DNA of 64,000 bases, taken from contig NZ_JHYF01000017.1 in the NCBI RefSeq assembly GCF_000621485.1, positions 1 through 64,000 on the forward strand, in the 5' to 3' direction. This document shows positions 24,636-32,664 of this stretch, piece by piece. This DNA is from Alkaliphilus transvaalensis ATCC 700919 (GTDB lineage Bacteria; Bacillota; Clostridia; Peptostreptococcales; Natronincolaceae). The position numbers and the translations under genes are program-made. The notes beneath the pieces were generated by a model. That model saw only the letters and a program-made list of their open reading frames with translations. It ran no database searches and had not been told where the DNA came from. The stretch's first letter is position 1. Each line of letters opens with the position of its first letter.

Positions 24636-25751
24636 TTACTCTTCTCTAACTACAATTTCTCCACTGATAATCTTATTAGTAATCTCTTCAATCTTATTCT
24701 TTACATCTGTAGGAATACTATCCTTAAGTTCTTGCATACGGGCGATATCATCTGCGTCATCTTCAACACCAAATTTTTCTAATTCATCAACTTTTTCTAA
24801 GTCAGTTAAACTGATCCCTCTGTCTTCTACTCCGAACACTGTTAAACCAGCTTCATAAGTACCATCTTGAACAGCTTTAACTGTATCAAATACTGCAACA
24901 TCTACTCTTTTTAACATACTAGCCATAATAGTACCTGGATACATCCAGTTTTGGTTAGAGTCAACGCCGATAGCGTACTTTCCATTTTCATAAGCAGCTT
25001 CGAATACTCCTTGTCCACTACCACCAGAAGCATGATAAATAATATCTGCTCCTCTAGAGATTTGAGAAAGGGTTAATTCTTTTGCAGTAGTTGGATCGTT
25101 AAATGCATCTCCGGTTGTTCCAACATATGCAGAAAGAACGTTTACATTTTTACCTTCTGTCTCATTGATGTATTCAACCCCATGTATGTAACCAATTTCG
25201 AATTTTTCAATTAGAGGAATTCTCATTCCGCCAATGAAACCAACATTGTCAGATTCAGTCATCAATGCTGCTAATGCACCTGCTAAGAAAGAACCTTCAT
25301 GCTCTTTAAACACTAAGGAAGCAACATTTGGCTCATCAACAACAGCATCGATTAAAGCAAATTTAACATCTGGATACTCAAGGGCTACAGTTCTTAATGA
25401 TTCTTCCATTAAGAAACCTACTCCAATTACTAAATCCATTCCTTGTTCAGCTAGGAATCTTAAAGACTCTTCATCTTGTGCCATTTCTCTTGGCTCAATA
25501 TCACGATATTGAATTCCTAATTCTCTTTTTGCTCTTTCTAAACCTTCAATAGCTGCATCATTAAAAGACTTATCTCCCTTACCACCTGTAGACAATACAA
25601 TACCTACTTGTAAAGCGCCTGCTTCAACATTTTCACCCGGCTCTTCTACATCTGGATCTTGTGCTGTTCCCCCTCCACAAGCAGTTAAGAAAAGACTTGC
25701 TACAAGCATTAGACATAATGCTAGTACTAATTTTTTTGAACCCTTAAACAT
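24636..25751 (-). CDS. nupN: BMP-family nucleoside-binding lipoprotein (NupN/YufN-like)
   Basis: The 371-residue protein has a lipoprotein signal peptide (LVLALCLMLVASLFLTACGG; lipobox LTAC), so it is predicted to be lipid-anchored on the outer face of the membrane. The mature part shows the BMP/PnrA fold, with IVLSTGGKGDKSFNDAAIEG at the ligand-binding start (the D-K-S-F-N motif is a family hallmark) and IYHASGGSGQGVFEAA later. BMP proteins bind purine nucleosides. The ATG at 25751 is preferred because GGAGG lies seven bases before it; the ATG at 25760 touches that site. It follows deoC after a 112-bp AT-rich gap that may hold its own promoter. Confidence 0.92.
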   Translation of the reverse strand: MFKGSKKLVLALCLMLVASLFLTACGGGTAQDPDVEEPGENVEAGALQVGIVLSTGGKGDKSFNDAAIEGLERAKRELGIQYRDIEPREMAQDEESLRFLAEQGMDLVIGVGFLMEESLRTVALEYPDVKFALIDAVVDEPNVASLVFKEHEGSFLAGALAALMTESDNVGFIGGMRIPLIEKFEIGYIHGVEYINETEGKNVNVLSAYVGTTGDAFNDPTTAKELTLSQISRGADIIYHASGGSGQGVFEAAYENGKYAIGVDSNQNWMYPGTIMASMLKRVDVAVFDTVKAVQDGTYEAGLTVFGVEDRGISLTDLEKVDELEKFGVEDDADDIARMQELKDSIPTDVKNKIEEITNKIISGEIVVREE

Positions 25752-25872
25752 TTCTACCATCCTCCATCTTTATAGTTTTTTCTTCCCCATAATATAAAGT
25801 TCTTATACAAAAAACTTTATATTATGCATTATATTGTATAATATAAAATAATAAACTACAATAAAAATTTAG

Positions 25873-26541
25873 TTAATAGGTACTACTTGTATCTTTTAAC
25901 CCCTTCATAATTAAAACGCCAGAACTGGTTCCAATCCTTGTTGCACCTGCGTTAATCATATTCATTGTAGTCTGATAATCCCTTACGCCACCAGAGGCCT
26001 TTACACCCATTTCTGGCCCTACAGTTTTTCTCATCAGTTCTATATCTGCAATAGTTGCACCACCAGGTCCAAAACCTGTTGAAGTCTTAACAAAGTCTGC
26101 ACCAGCTTTTTTAACAAGTTGACAAGCTAAAACCTTTTCTTCGTCACTAAGGAATCCAGTTTCTAAAATCACCTTAACTAAGGTTCCATTTGCGGCCTTC
26201 ACGACAGCTAAAATATCTTGATAGACAAGATCCTGATTTCCATCCTTAAGTGCTCCGATGTTGATGACCATATCTATTTCACCTGCACCGTTTTCTATGG
26301 CATTTTTTGTTTCAAATGCCTTTACTTCCATGGTGGAGGCCCCTAAAGGAAAACCAATTACTGTACACACCTTTACATTACTACCTTTTAAAGCCTCAAA
26401 AGCTATCTTTACATGGGCAGGATTTACGCATACTGATGCGAAGTTGAACTCTTTCGCTTCTTGGCAAAGGCTAAGGATCTGCTCTTGTGATGCCTCTGGC
26501 TTTAACAAGGTATGATCAATGTATTTTGCTAAATTATTCAT
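25873..26541 (-). CDS. deoC: Deoxyribose-phosphate aldolase
   Basis: A 222-residue class I aldolase. It opens [11 protein letters not shown], as in all DeoC enzymes. The Schiff-base lysine lies in [15 protein letters not shown], the second active-site lysine in [10 protein letters not shown], and the proton-relay Asp in [14 protein letters not shown]. It splits 2-deoxyribose 5-phosphate into acetaldehyde and glyceraldehyde 3-phosphate, feeding deoxynucleoside sugar into central metabolism. It is 23 bp downstream of pdp, and the TAGGAGAG site supports the start. Confidence 0.97.
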   Translation of the reverse strand: MNNLAKYIDHTLLKPEASQEQILSLCQEAKEFNFASVCVNPAHVKIAFEALKGSNVKVCTVIGFPLGASTMEVKAFETKNAIENGAGEIDMVINIGALKDGNQDLVYQDILAVVKAANGTLVKVILETGFLSDEEKVLACQLVKKAGADFVKTSTGFGPGGATIADIELMRKTVGPEMGVKASGGVRDYQTTMNMINAGATRIGTSSGVLIMKGLKDTSSTY

Positions 26542-26564
26542 TTTATCTCTCCTAACTATACGTT

Positions 26565-27899
26565 TTAATAAGGTCGAAACCCATTTTTGTTTACAAACCC
26601 TTTAATTAACTTAGGTTTACCTAAAGGAGCCTCTTCAATGATATAAGACTCTAGAATTAAATCATAAGCTTCCTTGACTTTAAGAGATCCTTCATCATCA
26701 TTGGTATGTATAATAGCAATTTCTTCACCAATTTCTACAAAGTCTCCTACCTTCTTCTCTAATATTATACCTACGGCTAAGTCTATTACAGATTCTTTGG
26801 TTTCTCTACCAGCACCAAGTTTCATAGCTCCGACGCCAATAGATTCTGCTTTAATCTTATGAATGTAACCCCTTAAAGTTGACTTAACAGATACTTGATT
26901 GATCGCCCTTGGTAGCAGAGATAAGTCGTCTACTACTTTACTATTTCCCTTCTGAACTTCAATTAGTTCTTTGAGTTTTTTCAGCCCACTACCATCATTA
27001 AGTAGCTCCATTAAAACTTTTTGTCCTTCTTCTTGGGAATTTACAGCTTTTGCAAGATATAGCATATGACTCCCTAAAAACAAGCAAAGTTCTTCTAAAT
27101 CCTTAGGACCTTCCCCTTTAAGGGTAAGGATGGCTTCTTCGATTTCTAGGGCATTACCAATTGCCTTTCCTAATGGTTGATCCATATCAGTAATCACCGC
27201 TACGGTCTCCCTGCCTGCCCCCTGGCCAATCTCTACCATTGTCTTAGCCAACTCTACTGCGGCATCTAAGTCTTTTAAAAATGCACCATCACCTGTTTTG
27301 ACATCTAGTACAAGGGCATCTGCACCAGATGCAAGTTTTTTACTCATAATACTACTGGCAATTAGAGGAAGACTATCTACTGTGGCTGTCACATCCCTTA
27401 AGGCATATAATTTTTTATCGGCAGGAACTAAGTTTCCTGTCTGTCCAACAACAGCGACTCCTGAATTTGTTACAGCTTCAACCATTTCTTCAATAGTTAA
27501 ATCAGTAGAAAAACCAGGAATTGATTCGAATTTGTCTAATGTCCCACCAGTGTGACCAAGACCCCTCCCTGACATTTTTGCAACGGGTACTCCCGCAGCA
27601 GCAACTAAAGGAGCTAGAACCAAAGTAGTAGTATCTCCAACACCGCCTGTTGAATGTTTATCAACCTTAATCCCAGGAATCTCTTTCAACGATACTGTAT
27701 CACCAGATTCCATCATTGCTAATGTAAGGTTTAGGGTTTCATCTTTATCTAGCCCTTTGAAAAAGATTGCCATATTCATGGCTGCCATTTGATAATCAGG
27801 AATGTTCCCATTAACATAGTTAATGACTAAAAAATTTATTTCTTCTTTACTAAGCTGATTACCATTTCGTTTCTTTAAAATTAGATCATACGCCCTCAT
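26565..27899 (-). CDS. pdp: Pyrimidine-nucleoside phosphorylase
   Basis: A 444-residue phosphorylase of the thymidine/pyrimidine nucleoside phosphorylase family. The phosphate-binding loop is [20 protein letters not shown] (residues ~79-98), and [20 protein letters not shown] is the family signature. [20 protein letters not shown] carries base-binding residues. The length and the Lys in the K-x-x-V-D-x-H-S-T-G-G region point to the Pdp type that accepts uridine, deoxyuridine and thymidine, though DeoA cannot be excluded. It is the first gene of a probable pdp-deoC-nupNOPQ transcript, behind two DeoR-box-like repeats. Confidence 0.94.
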   Translation of the reverse strand: MRAYDLILKKRNGNQLSKEEINFLVINYVNGNIPDYQMAAMNMAIFFKGLDKDETLNLTLAMMESGDTVSLKEIPGIKVDKHSTGGVGDTTTLVLAPLVAAAGVPVAKMSGRGLGHTGGTLDKFESIPGFSTDLTIEEMVEAVTNSGVAVVGQTGNLVPADKKLYALRDVTATVDSLPLIASSIMSKKLASGADALVLDVKTGDGAFLKDLDAAVELAKTMVEIGQGAGRETVAVITDMDQPLGKAIGNALEIEEAILTLKGEGPKDLEELCLFLGSHMLYLAKAVNSQEEGQKVLMELLNDGSGLKKLKELIEVQKGNSKVVDDLSLLPRAINQVSVKSTLRGYIHKIKAESIGVGAMKLGAGRETKESVIDLAVGIILEKKVGDFVEIGEEIAIIHTNDDEGSLKVKEAYDLILESYIIEEAPLGKPKLIKGFVNKNGFRPY

Positions 27900-27970
27900 T
27901 TTTTCACCTACAATCCTATTATTGTTGAAAAGCTCTATTGTGCTTTTTCAGATAATTAATTCGAGTCCTG

Positions 27971-27982
27971 AAATTTTGTTCA
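27971..27982 (-). promoter_or_regulatory. DeoR-box-like repeat 1 (upstream of pdp)
   Basis: AAATTTTGTTCA (minus strand TGAACAAAATTT) matches the half-site of the Bacillus subtilis DeoR operator, whose known core is TTGAACAAAATTTC. It lies 72-83 bp before the pdp start and 20 bp (two helical turns) from an identical second copy. Confidence 0.75.
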
Positions 27983-27990
27983 TACCTATT

Positions 27991-28002
27991 AAATTTTGTT
28001 CA
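27991..28002 (-). promoter_or_regulatory. DeoR-box-like repeat 2 (upstream of pdp)
   Basis: Second identical AAATTTTGTTCA, in the same orientation and 20 bp from the first. Direct repeats with this spacing fit DeoR binding as an oligomer on one face of the DNA. The cognate regulator gene is next upstream. Confidence 0.75.
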
Positions 28003-28177
28003 GTAAATATATTATTCTATATGAATTGATAAAATCCTTCTTATCGATGGAGATAGCATCATTTTTTTAATTGAAATATTACTAGTATAATTAAAAACTT
28101 TAATACTATGTTCCAATGTCTAACTAATGATAGGTCTACTCTAATTCTATTCTATACTAATGGGCTTAATTTATGAT

Positions 28178-28204
28178 AAAAAAACCTTACCCTCGGGTAA
28201 GATT
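28178..28204 (-). terminator. Rho-independent terminator after deoR
   Basis: On the minus strand CTTACCC (28201-28195) pairs with GGGTAAG (28192-28186), followed by G and seven T. It separates the deoR transcript from the DeoR-controlled pdp promoter. Confidence 0.85.
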
Positions 28205-28276
28205 ATTATGTTTGATACTATTTTATTAGGTATTTTGTTGATATCTATATCTATGCTCTACTATAAATGTTACAAG

Positions 28277-29248
28277 TTATCTATATCCGATTTTAGCTTG
28301 TTTTAAAACCCTTTTAGCTGCAGATTCATCAGTAATTAAAACATTAAGGTACTGTCCCCTTAAGGCCCCTAAAATACTCTCGGCATATTCCTTCCCGCCA
28401 GCAACAGCAATTGCATATTTTTTATTCTTAAGTTTATCCAAGTCAATGCCAATAGTTCTTCCATTTAAATCATCATCAAATATTTCTCCCATATAATTAA
28501 AATACCGAGAGCAAATATCACCTACAGCACCTTCATCCTTTAATCTATTCATATCTTCTTGGGAAAAATATCCCGCTTCTACTAATACAGAATTAGGATT
28601 TGGTCTACCTATAGGATAAATAGCTATATCTGATTCTTCAGCCAAATCTAATATTTCTTTAATTTTACCGTCCGACAATAAGATTTCTTTAATCTCCATT
28701 TTTTCAACAATGCTTGGTACAGGAAGGAAATATGGTGTCGCATTTAACTTTATTGCAAAATTAATAACAGGATTGTAGGTATTAACTTTGCTAGACACTT
28801 TACCCACGCCTCCCTTTAACTGCACGACCTTTACATTTTTTAATTTTCTTTCTTTTAAATGATCTGCAACATATCCTAAGGTAGAACCCCATGGAATCCC
28901 GATAGTTACACCATCGGCAATTATTTCATCTAGATAATTTGCGGTTACTTTTGATAGGTTTTCTTTAATTTCAACTAAGTTATTAGTAGACATAGGCACT
29001 ACAATAGCTTTTTTAAGCCCGAAATTTTCGCAAAGTAATCTTTCTAAATTAGAATGTAGATTATAGGCACTATTAATTCTAATTTCTACTATACCTTCTT
29101 CCCTTGCAGTTTGTAAGAGTCTTGAAACTTGTGGCCTTGAAATTTTAAGCTTTTTGGAAATTTGCTCTTGGGTCTCATTACATTCATAATAAAGTCTTGC
29201 AACTTTTACAGCAAGCAACAACTTATCATTTTTTGATTTTATAGCCAT
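28277..29248 (-). CDS. deoR: SorC/DeoR-type transcriptional regulator of deoxyribonucleoside use
   Basis: A 323-residue regulator with an N-terminal helix-turn-helix (YYECNETQEQISKKLKISRP, then QVSRLLQTAREEGIVEI) and a C-terminal sugar-binding domain of the SorC family (GVTIGIPWGSTLGYVAD; VVQLKGGVG; AIAVAGGKEYAESILGALRG). This is the architecture of B. subtilis DeoR, which senses deoxyribose 5-phosphate and represses dra-nupC-pdp. Its position directly upstream of pdp-deoC and the matching operator repeats support that role. The ATG at 29248 is preferred because AAAGGA lies eight bases before it. Confidence 0.9.
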   Translation of the reverse strand: MAIKSKNDKLLLAVKVARLYYECNETQEQISKKLKISRPQVSRLLQTAREEGIVEIRINSAYNLHSNLERLLCENFGLKKAIVVPMSTNNLVEIKENLSKVTANYLDEIIADGVTIGIPWGSTLGYVADHLKERKLKNVKVVQLKGGVGKVSSKVNTYNPVINFAIKLNATPYFLPVPSIVEKMEIKEILLSDGKIKEILDLAEESDIAIYPIGRPNPNSVLVEAGYFSQEDMNRLKDEGAVGDICSRYFNYMGEIFDDDLNGRTIGIDLDKLKNKKYAIAVAGGKEYAESILGALRGQYLNVLITDESAAKRVLKQAKIGYR

Positions 29249-29280
29249 ATTTCCCATCCTTTAACATCAAAATATCAATT

Positions 29281-29682
29281 CTAATCTTCCTGTATTAACT
29301 CACAACCAAACTCCTTGGCTAAATCCATCGCCTCTTTAATGTCCTCTTCACTCCATACTGACCAACTTCCTTTAATGTTACCATCTACAAGAATTTCAGC
29401 TTTTCCATTTTTTATCATCATTACTTTGTGATTTTTCTTTTTCATTTGTTCAATCTGGGCATTAACAGCCTCTTCTGGATCAACTTCCATTACCTTCATC
29501 GCTATAAATAAGCAAGACATTGCATCCTGCAACTCTTTTTTTGCTTTATCATTATCTCCCTTTAATAATGCTTTTAAAGATTCAGCCACCTCTTCATTTA
29601 AATGACTAATGGCGGTTTTTGGATCATTTGTTGTATATTTTCTATTGTCCCATATCATCTCAATCGCTTTTCTTAAATCCAT
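29281..29682 (-). CDS. MazG-like nucleotide pyrophosphohydrolase-domain protein (hypothetical)
   Basis: The 133-residue protein starts MDLRKAIEMIWDNRKYTTND, with GGAGGT six bases before the ATG; a longer frame to 29724 has no such site. The segment AISHLNEEVAESLKALLKGD followed by KKELQDAMSCLFIAMKV resembles the E-x-x-E ... D helical metal-binding arrangement of MazG/NTP-PPase proteins, in which E-E-x-x-E and E-x-x-D ligate Mg2+. The C-terminal part (KAEILVDGNIKGSWSVWSEE) is not part of that fold. It is 23 bp upstream of deoR, possibly in the same transcript, which would fit nucleotide housekeeping. Moderate certainty. Confidence 0.65.
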   Translation of the reverse strand: MDLRKAIEMIWDNRKYTTNDPKTAISHLNEEVAESLKALLKGDNDKAKKELQDAMSCLFIAMKVMEVDPEEAVNAQIEQMKKKNHKVMMIKNGKAEILVDGNIKGSWSVWSEEDIKEAMDLAKEFGCELIQED

Positions 29683-29813
29683 AGTTAAACCTCCATGGTT
29701 ATGTATAGTTTTCTTATATAACATTATTATACTCTTTCTACATATTCAATTACAATCAAGATTGACGATTATTTTATATGGAAATAAAAAAGAGGACCAC
29801 TTTCGTCCTCTAA

Positions 29814-30299
29814 TTACTCTTCATCATCATCATATTCAATTCTATGATGAGAATTATTTTTTTTACCATTAGGCTTATTCTTTTTAACCATGGATTGAAT
29901 ACTATGCAAAACTTCTGGAGCCATACTTAAGAGATTATCAAGGGTGTTTGCCTTTTGATCGACTGGCATTAACTTCATCTGTCCATTTCCAACAATCATA
30001 AATGCTACTGGTTGAACAGATACTCCTGCTCCCGCTCCTCCTGCAAATGGGAATTTACTATTTGCATTTTTTTTGCTTTCACCATTTCCGTTATCCTTAT
30101 CGCCCTTACTCTCTTCTTCTTTTTCTGGTATATAGTCGCCTCCACCTGAGGCAAATCCAAAGGATACTCGAGAAATAGGAATTATCACAGTTCCATCTGG
30201 GGTTTCTACTGGGTCACCAACTATTGTATTTACATCTACCATCTCTTTAATACTTTCCATTGTTGTTTTCATAAGTGATTCTATTGGATGCTCGCTCAC
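29814..30299 (-). CDS. ytfJ: YtfJ/GerW-family sporulation protein
   Basis: The 161-residue protein begins SEHPIESLMKTTMESIKEMV, then VNTIVGDPVETPDGTVIIP followed by SRVSFGFASGGGDY and the Gly-rich FAGGAGAGVSVQPVAFMIV. This is the invariant core of the YtfJ (GerW) family, a widespread Firmicutes sporulation protein needed for efficient germination in some Bacillus species. A charged low-complexity insert (EKEEESKGDKDNGNGESKKN) separates the two conserved parts. It starts at GTG, four bases after the DUF2953 gene; this pairing is conserved in spore formers. Confidence 0.92.
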   Translation of the reverse strand: MSEHPIESLMKTTMESIKEMVDVNTIVGDPVETPDGTVIIPISRVSFGFASGGGDYIPEKEEESKGDKDNGNGESKKNANSKFPFAGGAGAGVSVQPVAFMIVGNGQMKLMPVDQKANTLDNLLSMAPEVLHSIQSMVKKNKPNGKKNNSHHRIEYDDDEE

Positions 30300-30303
30300 A
30301 CTA

Positions 30304-30945
30304 TCACCATCCTCTTATTTTCCTATATATCGTTTTAATTGCCGCAATAATAATATAGCCTATTTTAAGGGTAAATATACAATTAAAGCTGGTAGTGAAT
30401 TTTTCGCCTTCATAATATGGCCTAACATTAACCCACATTTCTTTTAACTTTAGTTTCTTTTTTGCAAAAGATGCCAGATTAGTTTTAATAACCCAAAATG
30501 ATCCTGTAGCAATGGCTGTTACAGCTGCGTCACCAGTACCTACTTCAGTATCCCAGCATACTTCTTCAAAAATGATTCTACTATTAATATAGTTTAAAAT
30601 TTTTTTATACTTAATATATGTAAGTCTAAATTGATGATATATCCGTTTTATTTCGTGAAGGCTAAAATCTCTTTCTTTATTATCTTTTATGATCTCTTGC
30701 TTTCCTATTTCAATATCAGAATTTAAATTGAAATCATTAATAATGTTTCCTTTTTTTAAAGCCTCTACAAAAGGTAACTCAATTCGATATTTTAATAGTC
30801 CATATAAAAGTTTTATATCAATTACAATTTCCTCTCTGCTACTATTTTTTAAAACAAGTATAGCTACATTTAGTTCTGAAAATGCAAAAACAATGATAAA
30901 AATAAAGCCTAAAGTAAGAATTATATAAATAATGGTATATAACAA
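30304..30945 (-). CDS. ytfI: DUF2953 family membrane protein (YtfI-like)
   Basis: The 213-residue protein starts with one membrane helix (IIYIILTLGFIFIIVFAFSE) and has the DUF2953 pattern: KLLYGLLKYRIELP, then CWDTEVGTGDAAVTAIATGS and the C-terminal FNCIFTLKIGYIIIA. DUF2953 genes sit directly upstream of ytfJ in Bacillus and Clostridium, as here. The biochemical role is unknown, but the pairing suggests a sporulation/germination function. The likely start is TTG with AGGGTGAT five bases before it. Confidence 0.85.
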   Translation of the reverse strand: MLYTIIYIILTLGFIFIIVFAFSELNVAILVLKNSSREEIVIDIKLLYGLLKYRIELPFVEALKKGNIINDFNLNSDIEIGKQEIIKDNKERDFSLHEIKRIYHQFRLTYIKYKKILNYINSRIIFEEVCWDTEVGTGDAAVTAIATGSFWVIKTNLASFAKKKLKLKEMWVNVRPYYEGEKFTTSFNCIFTLKIGYIIIAAIKTIYRKIRGW

Positions 30946-31016
30946 AATTGATCACCCTGCTTTTCTATAGCATACTAACATTTGTATTTTTTCCAAATTT
31001 TATTATAATAGACATA

Positions 31017-31062
31017 AAAAAGTGATTAGCTCTTCAATTAAGTATTGAGCTAACCACTTTAT
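31017..31062. terminator. Bidirectional terminator between the DUF2953 and methionine gamma-lyase regions
   Basis: AAGTGATTAGCTC pairs with GAGCTAACCACTT (one G-T position on one strand) around a 14-base loop, flanked by A and T runs. On the minus strand it is the terminator for the methionine gamma-lyase gene, with repeat copy 4 lying between. Confidence 0.8.
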
Positions 31063-31231
31063 TTATAACGAATAGGAAAATTCGAGTTTAATTATTAATA
31101 AAATAAAAGAACATTACGTAATGAGTTTCAGCATAAGCAGATAGCCAATTTAATTGGATTAAATTGTGTAAGTCGCTTAATTTTCTCATCTAAAGTCATC
31201 CTATAAATCTTCCGAAGAAAGACTTTGTTCT
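31063..31231 (-). repeat. Interspersed ~168-bp repeat, copy 4 (reverse)
   Basis: Begins TTATAACGAATAGGAAAA at the terminator's T-run and ends GACTTTGTTCT seven bases from the stop of the methionine gamma-lyase gene. The left stem is partly degraded (AACATTACG for AACTTTACG). Confidence 0.9.
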
Positions 31232-31238
31232 TTTAATA

Positions 31239-32438
31239 CTATAGTATTTGATCTAAAGCCTGCTTTAAATCTGAAATAATATCTTCAACATTTTCTAAGC
31301 CTACTGCAAGTCTTACTAAACCATCTTCAATTCCTGCTTCTCTTCTTTCCTCTGGTTCATAAGGAGAGTGGGTCATGGAAGCTGGGTGTTGAATTAAAGT
31401 TTCTGCGTCACCTAAACTAACAGCTAGCTTACAGATCTCTACGCTATTCATCACTTTTTTACCTTCTTCAACTCCACCCTTTAACTCGAAGGCTACTACT
31501 GCACCTGGTAATTTCATTTGTTTTTGAGCTAATTCATATTGTGGAAAACTTTCTAACCCAGGATAATAGACTCGATCTACAGCAGGATGAGTCTCTAAAA
31601 ATTTTGCTACTTCCATTGCATTTTTACAATGTCTTTCCATTCTAATTTCTAGGGTTTTCATTCCTCTTATAATTAAAAATGCATCAAAAGGACTTAAAGA
31701 CGCACCTGTCATATCCTTAACACCAAACAATCTTACTTGATTAATAAACTCTTGATTTCCTACCACTATCCCTGCAATAACATCTCCATGGCCATTTAAA
31801 AACTTTGTGGCAGAATGAATTACTACGTCGGCACCTAGTGCTAAAGGTTTCTGTAAAAATGGAGTACAGAAGGTGTTATCCACTATAACAAGACAATCTT
31901 CCTTCTCATGGGCAATTTTTGCTATTGCTTCTATGTCGGTTAAGACTAAGGTTGGATTTGCAGGTGATTCTAAAAATACAACTCTAGTATTTTCTCTCAT
32001 GGCACTTCTTACATTTTCTGGGTTACTTGCATCTACAAAGGTTACTTCAACACCAAATCTTGTTAATCCATGACTTAAGTATGCAAAGGTACATCCATAT
32101 AAAGTTTTAGCAGCTACAATATGATCCCCAGATTTCAGAGCTGTCCAAAGGGCGGAAGAAACCGCTCCCATACCTGAAGCAGTTGTCATAGCGGCTTCGC
32201 CACCTTCTAACATTGCTATTTTTTCTTCTAATTGCGTATTCGTTGGGTTACCTAGACGAGAATAGATGTATCCCCCCTCTTCTAGAGCAAATCTATTTCC
32301 ACCTTGTTCAGCAGAATCAAATATAAAAGTAGCCGTTTGATGAATAGGAGTAGCCAGTGCACCGAACTGATCCTTCTCATGACCACCATGTATTGCAATT
32401 GTTCCAAACCCTTTATTTAATAGCTTCTCTTTTTTCAT
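31239..32438 (-). CDS. megL: L-methionine gamma-lyase (PLP-dependent)
   Basis: A 399-residue Cys/Met-metabolism PLP enzyme. The PLP lysine is in [15 protein letters not shown] (residue ~208), the phosphate-binding Tyr-Ser-Arg in [11 protein letters not shown], and the Tyr stacked on PLP in [16 protein letters not shown]. The Cys in TLYGCTF is characteristic of methionine gamma-lyases, in contrast to cystathionine beta/gamma-lyases, which usually have Gly or Pro there. The reaction yields methanethiol, ammonia and 2-oxobutyrate, and the enzyme also cleaves homocysteine. A canonical sigma-54 promoter lies 38-53 bp before the ATG and a sigma-54 activator gene is next upstream, so expression is probably amino-acid induced. 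Confidence 0.92.
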   Translation of the reverse strand: MKKEKLLNKGFGTIAIHGGHEKDQFGALATPIHQTATFIFDSAEQGGNRFALEEGGYIYSRLGNPTNTQLEEKIAMLEGGEAAMTTASGMGAVSSALWTALKSGDHIVAAKTLYGCTFAYLSHGLTRFGVEVTFVDASNPENVRSAMRENTRVVFLESPANPTLVLTDIEAIAKIAHEKEDCLVIVDNTFCTPFLQKPLALGADVVIHSATKFLNGHGDVIAGIVVGNQEFINQVRLFGVKDMTGASLSPFDAFLIIRGMKTLEIRMERHCKNAMEVAKFLETHPAVDRVYYPGLESFPQYELAQKQMKLPGAVVAFELKGGVEEGKKVMNSVEICKLAVSLGDAETLIQHPASMTHSPYEPEERREAGIEDGLVRLAVGLENVEDIISDLKQALDQIL

Positions 32439-32475
32439 TTAATAATACCTCCTAATTCCATTTGTAAAGTATTAT

Positions 32476-32491
32476 AGCAATCTTTGTGCCA
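32476..32491 (-). promoter_or_regulatory. Sigma-54 promoter of the methionine gamma-lyase gene
   Basis: The minus strand reads TGGCACAAAGATTGCT (32491-32476), an exact match to the sigma-54 consensus TGGCAC-N5-TTGCW with GG and GC at the -24/-12 positions. It is followed by an AT-rich start region and the megL ribosome binding site. Confidence 0.92.
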
Positions 32492-32550
32492 AAGTTTTAA
32501 CACACAAAAATTAATACTCTAATATAGAAAATTCAAGGTTTATAAAATTT

Positions 32551-32580
32551 TAAAGAAAAAGATTTATTGGAATCTTTTTT
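32551..32580 (-). terminator. Terminator of the sigma-54 activator gene
   Basis: AAAAAGATT (32556-32564) pairs with AATCTTTTT (32571-32579) around a six-base loop. On the minus strand it follows the activator's stop and precedes the sigma-54 promoter, so megL depends on its own promoter. Confidence 0.7.
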
Positions 32581-32592
32581 ATCTTGCGGTAT

Positions 32593-32611
32593 TTTGTAAA
32601 TATTTATTACC
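32593..32611 (-). promoter_or_regulatory. TyrR-like activator box, proximal
   Basis: TTTGTAAATATTTATTACC contains TGTAAA-N6-TTACCA, close to the TyrR box TGTAAA-N6-TTTACA. It lies about 100-120 bp upstream of the sigma-54 promoter, typical of enhancer-binding sites. Confidence 0.65.
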
Positions 32612-32645
32612 ATAATTACCAGATAAGTGGTTAAAATTATTTCCA

Positions 32646-32664
32646 TTTGTAAATATTTATTGCC
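32646..32664 (-). promoter_or_regulatory. TyrR-like activator box, distal
   Basis: TTTGTAAATATTTATTGCC is an 18/19 copy of the proximal box, in the same orientation and 53 bp away (about five helical turns). It overlaps the last codons of the activator gene itself. Confidence 0.65.

Noticed and set aside
25752-25872. Terminator or DeoR box between deoC and nupN
   Set aside because: The AT-rich repeats here form no convincing stem with a T-run and no AAATTTTGTTCA match was found.
26674-27555. Plus-strand open frames opposite pdp and similar antisense frames across the window
   Set aside because: They mirror the codon pattern of well-supported minus-strand genes and lack ribosome binding sites and motifs.
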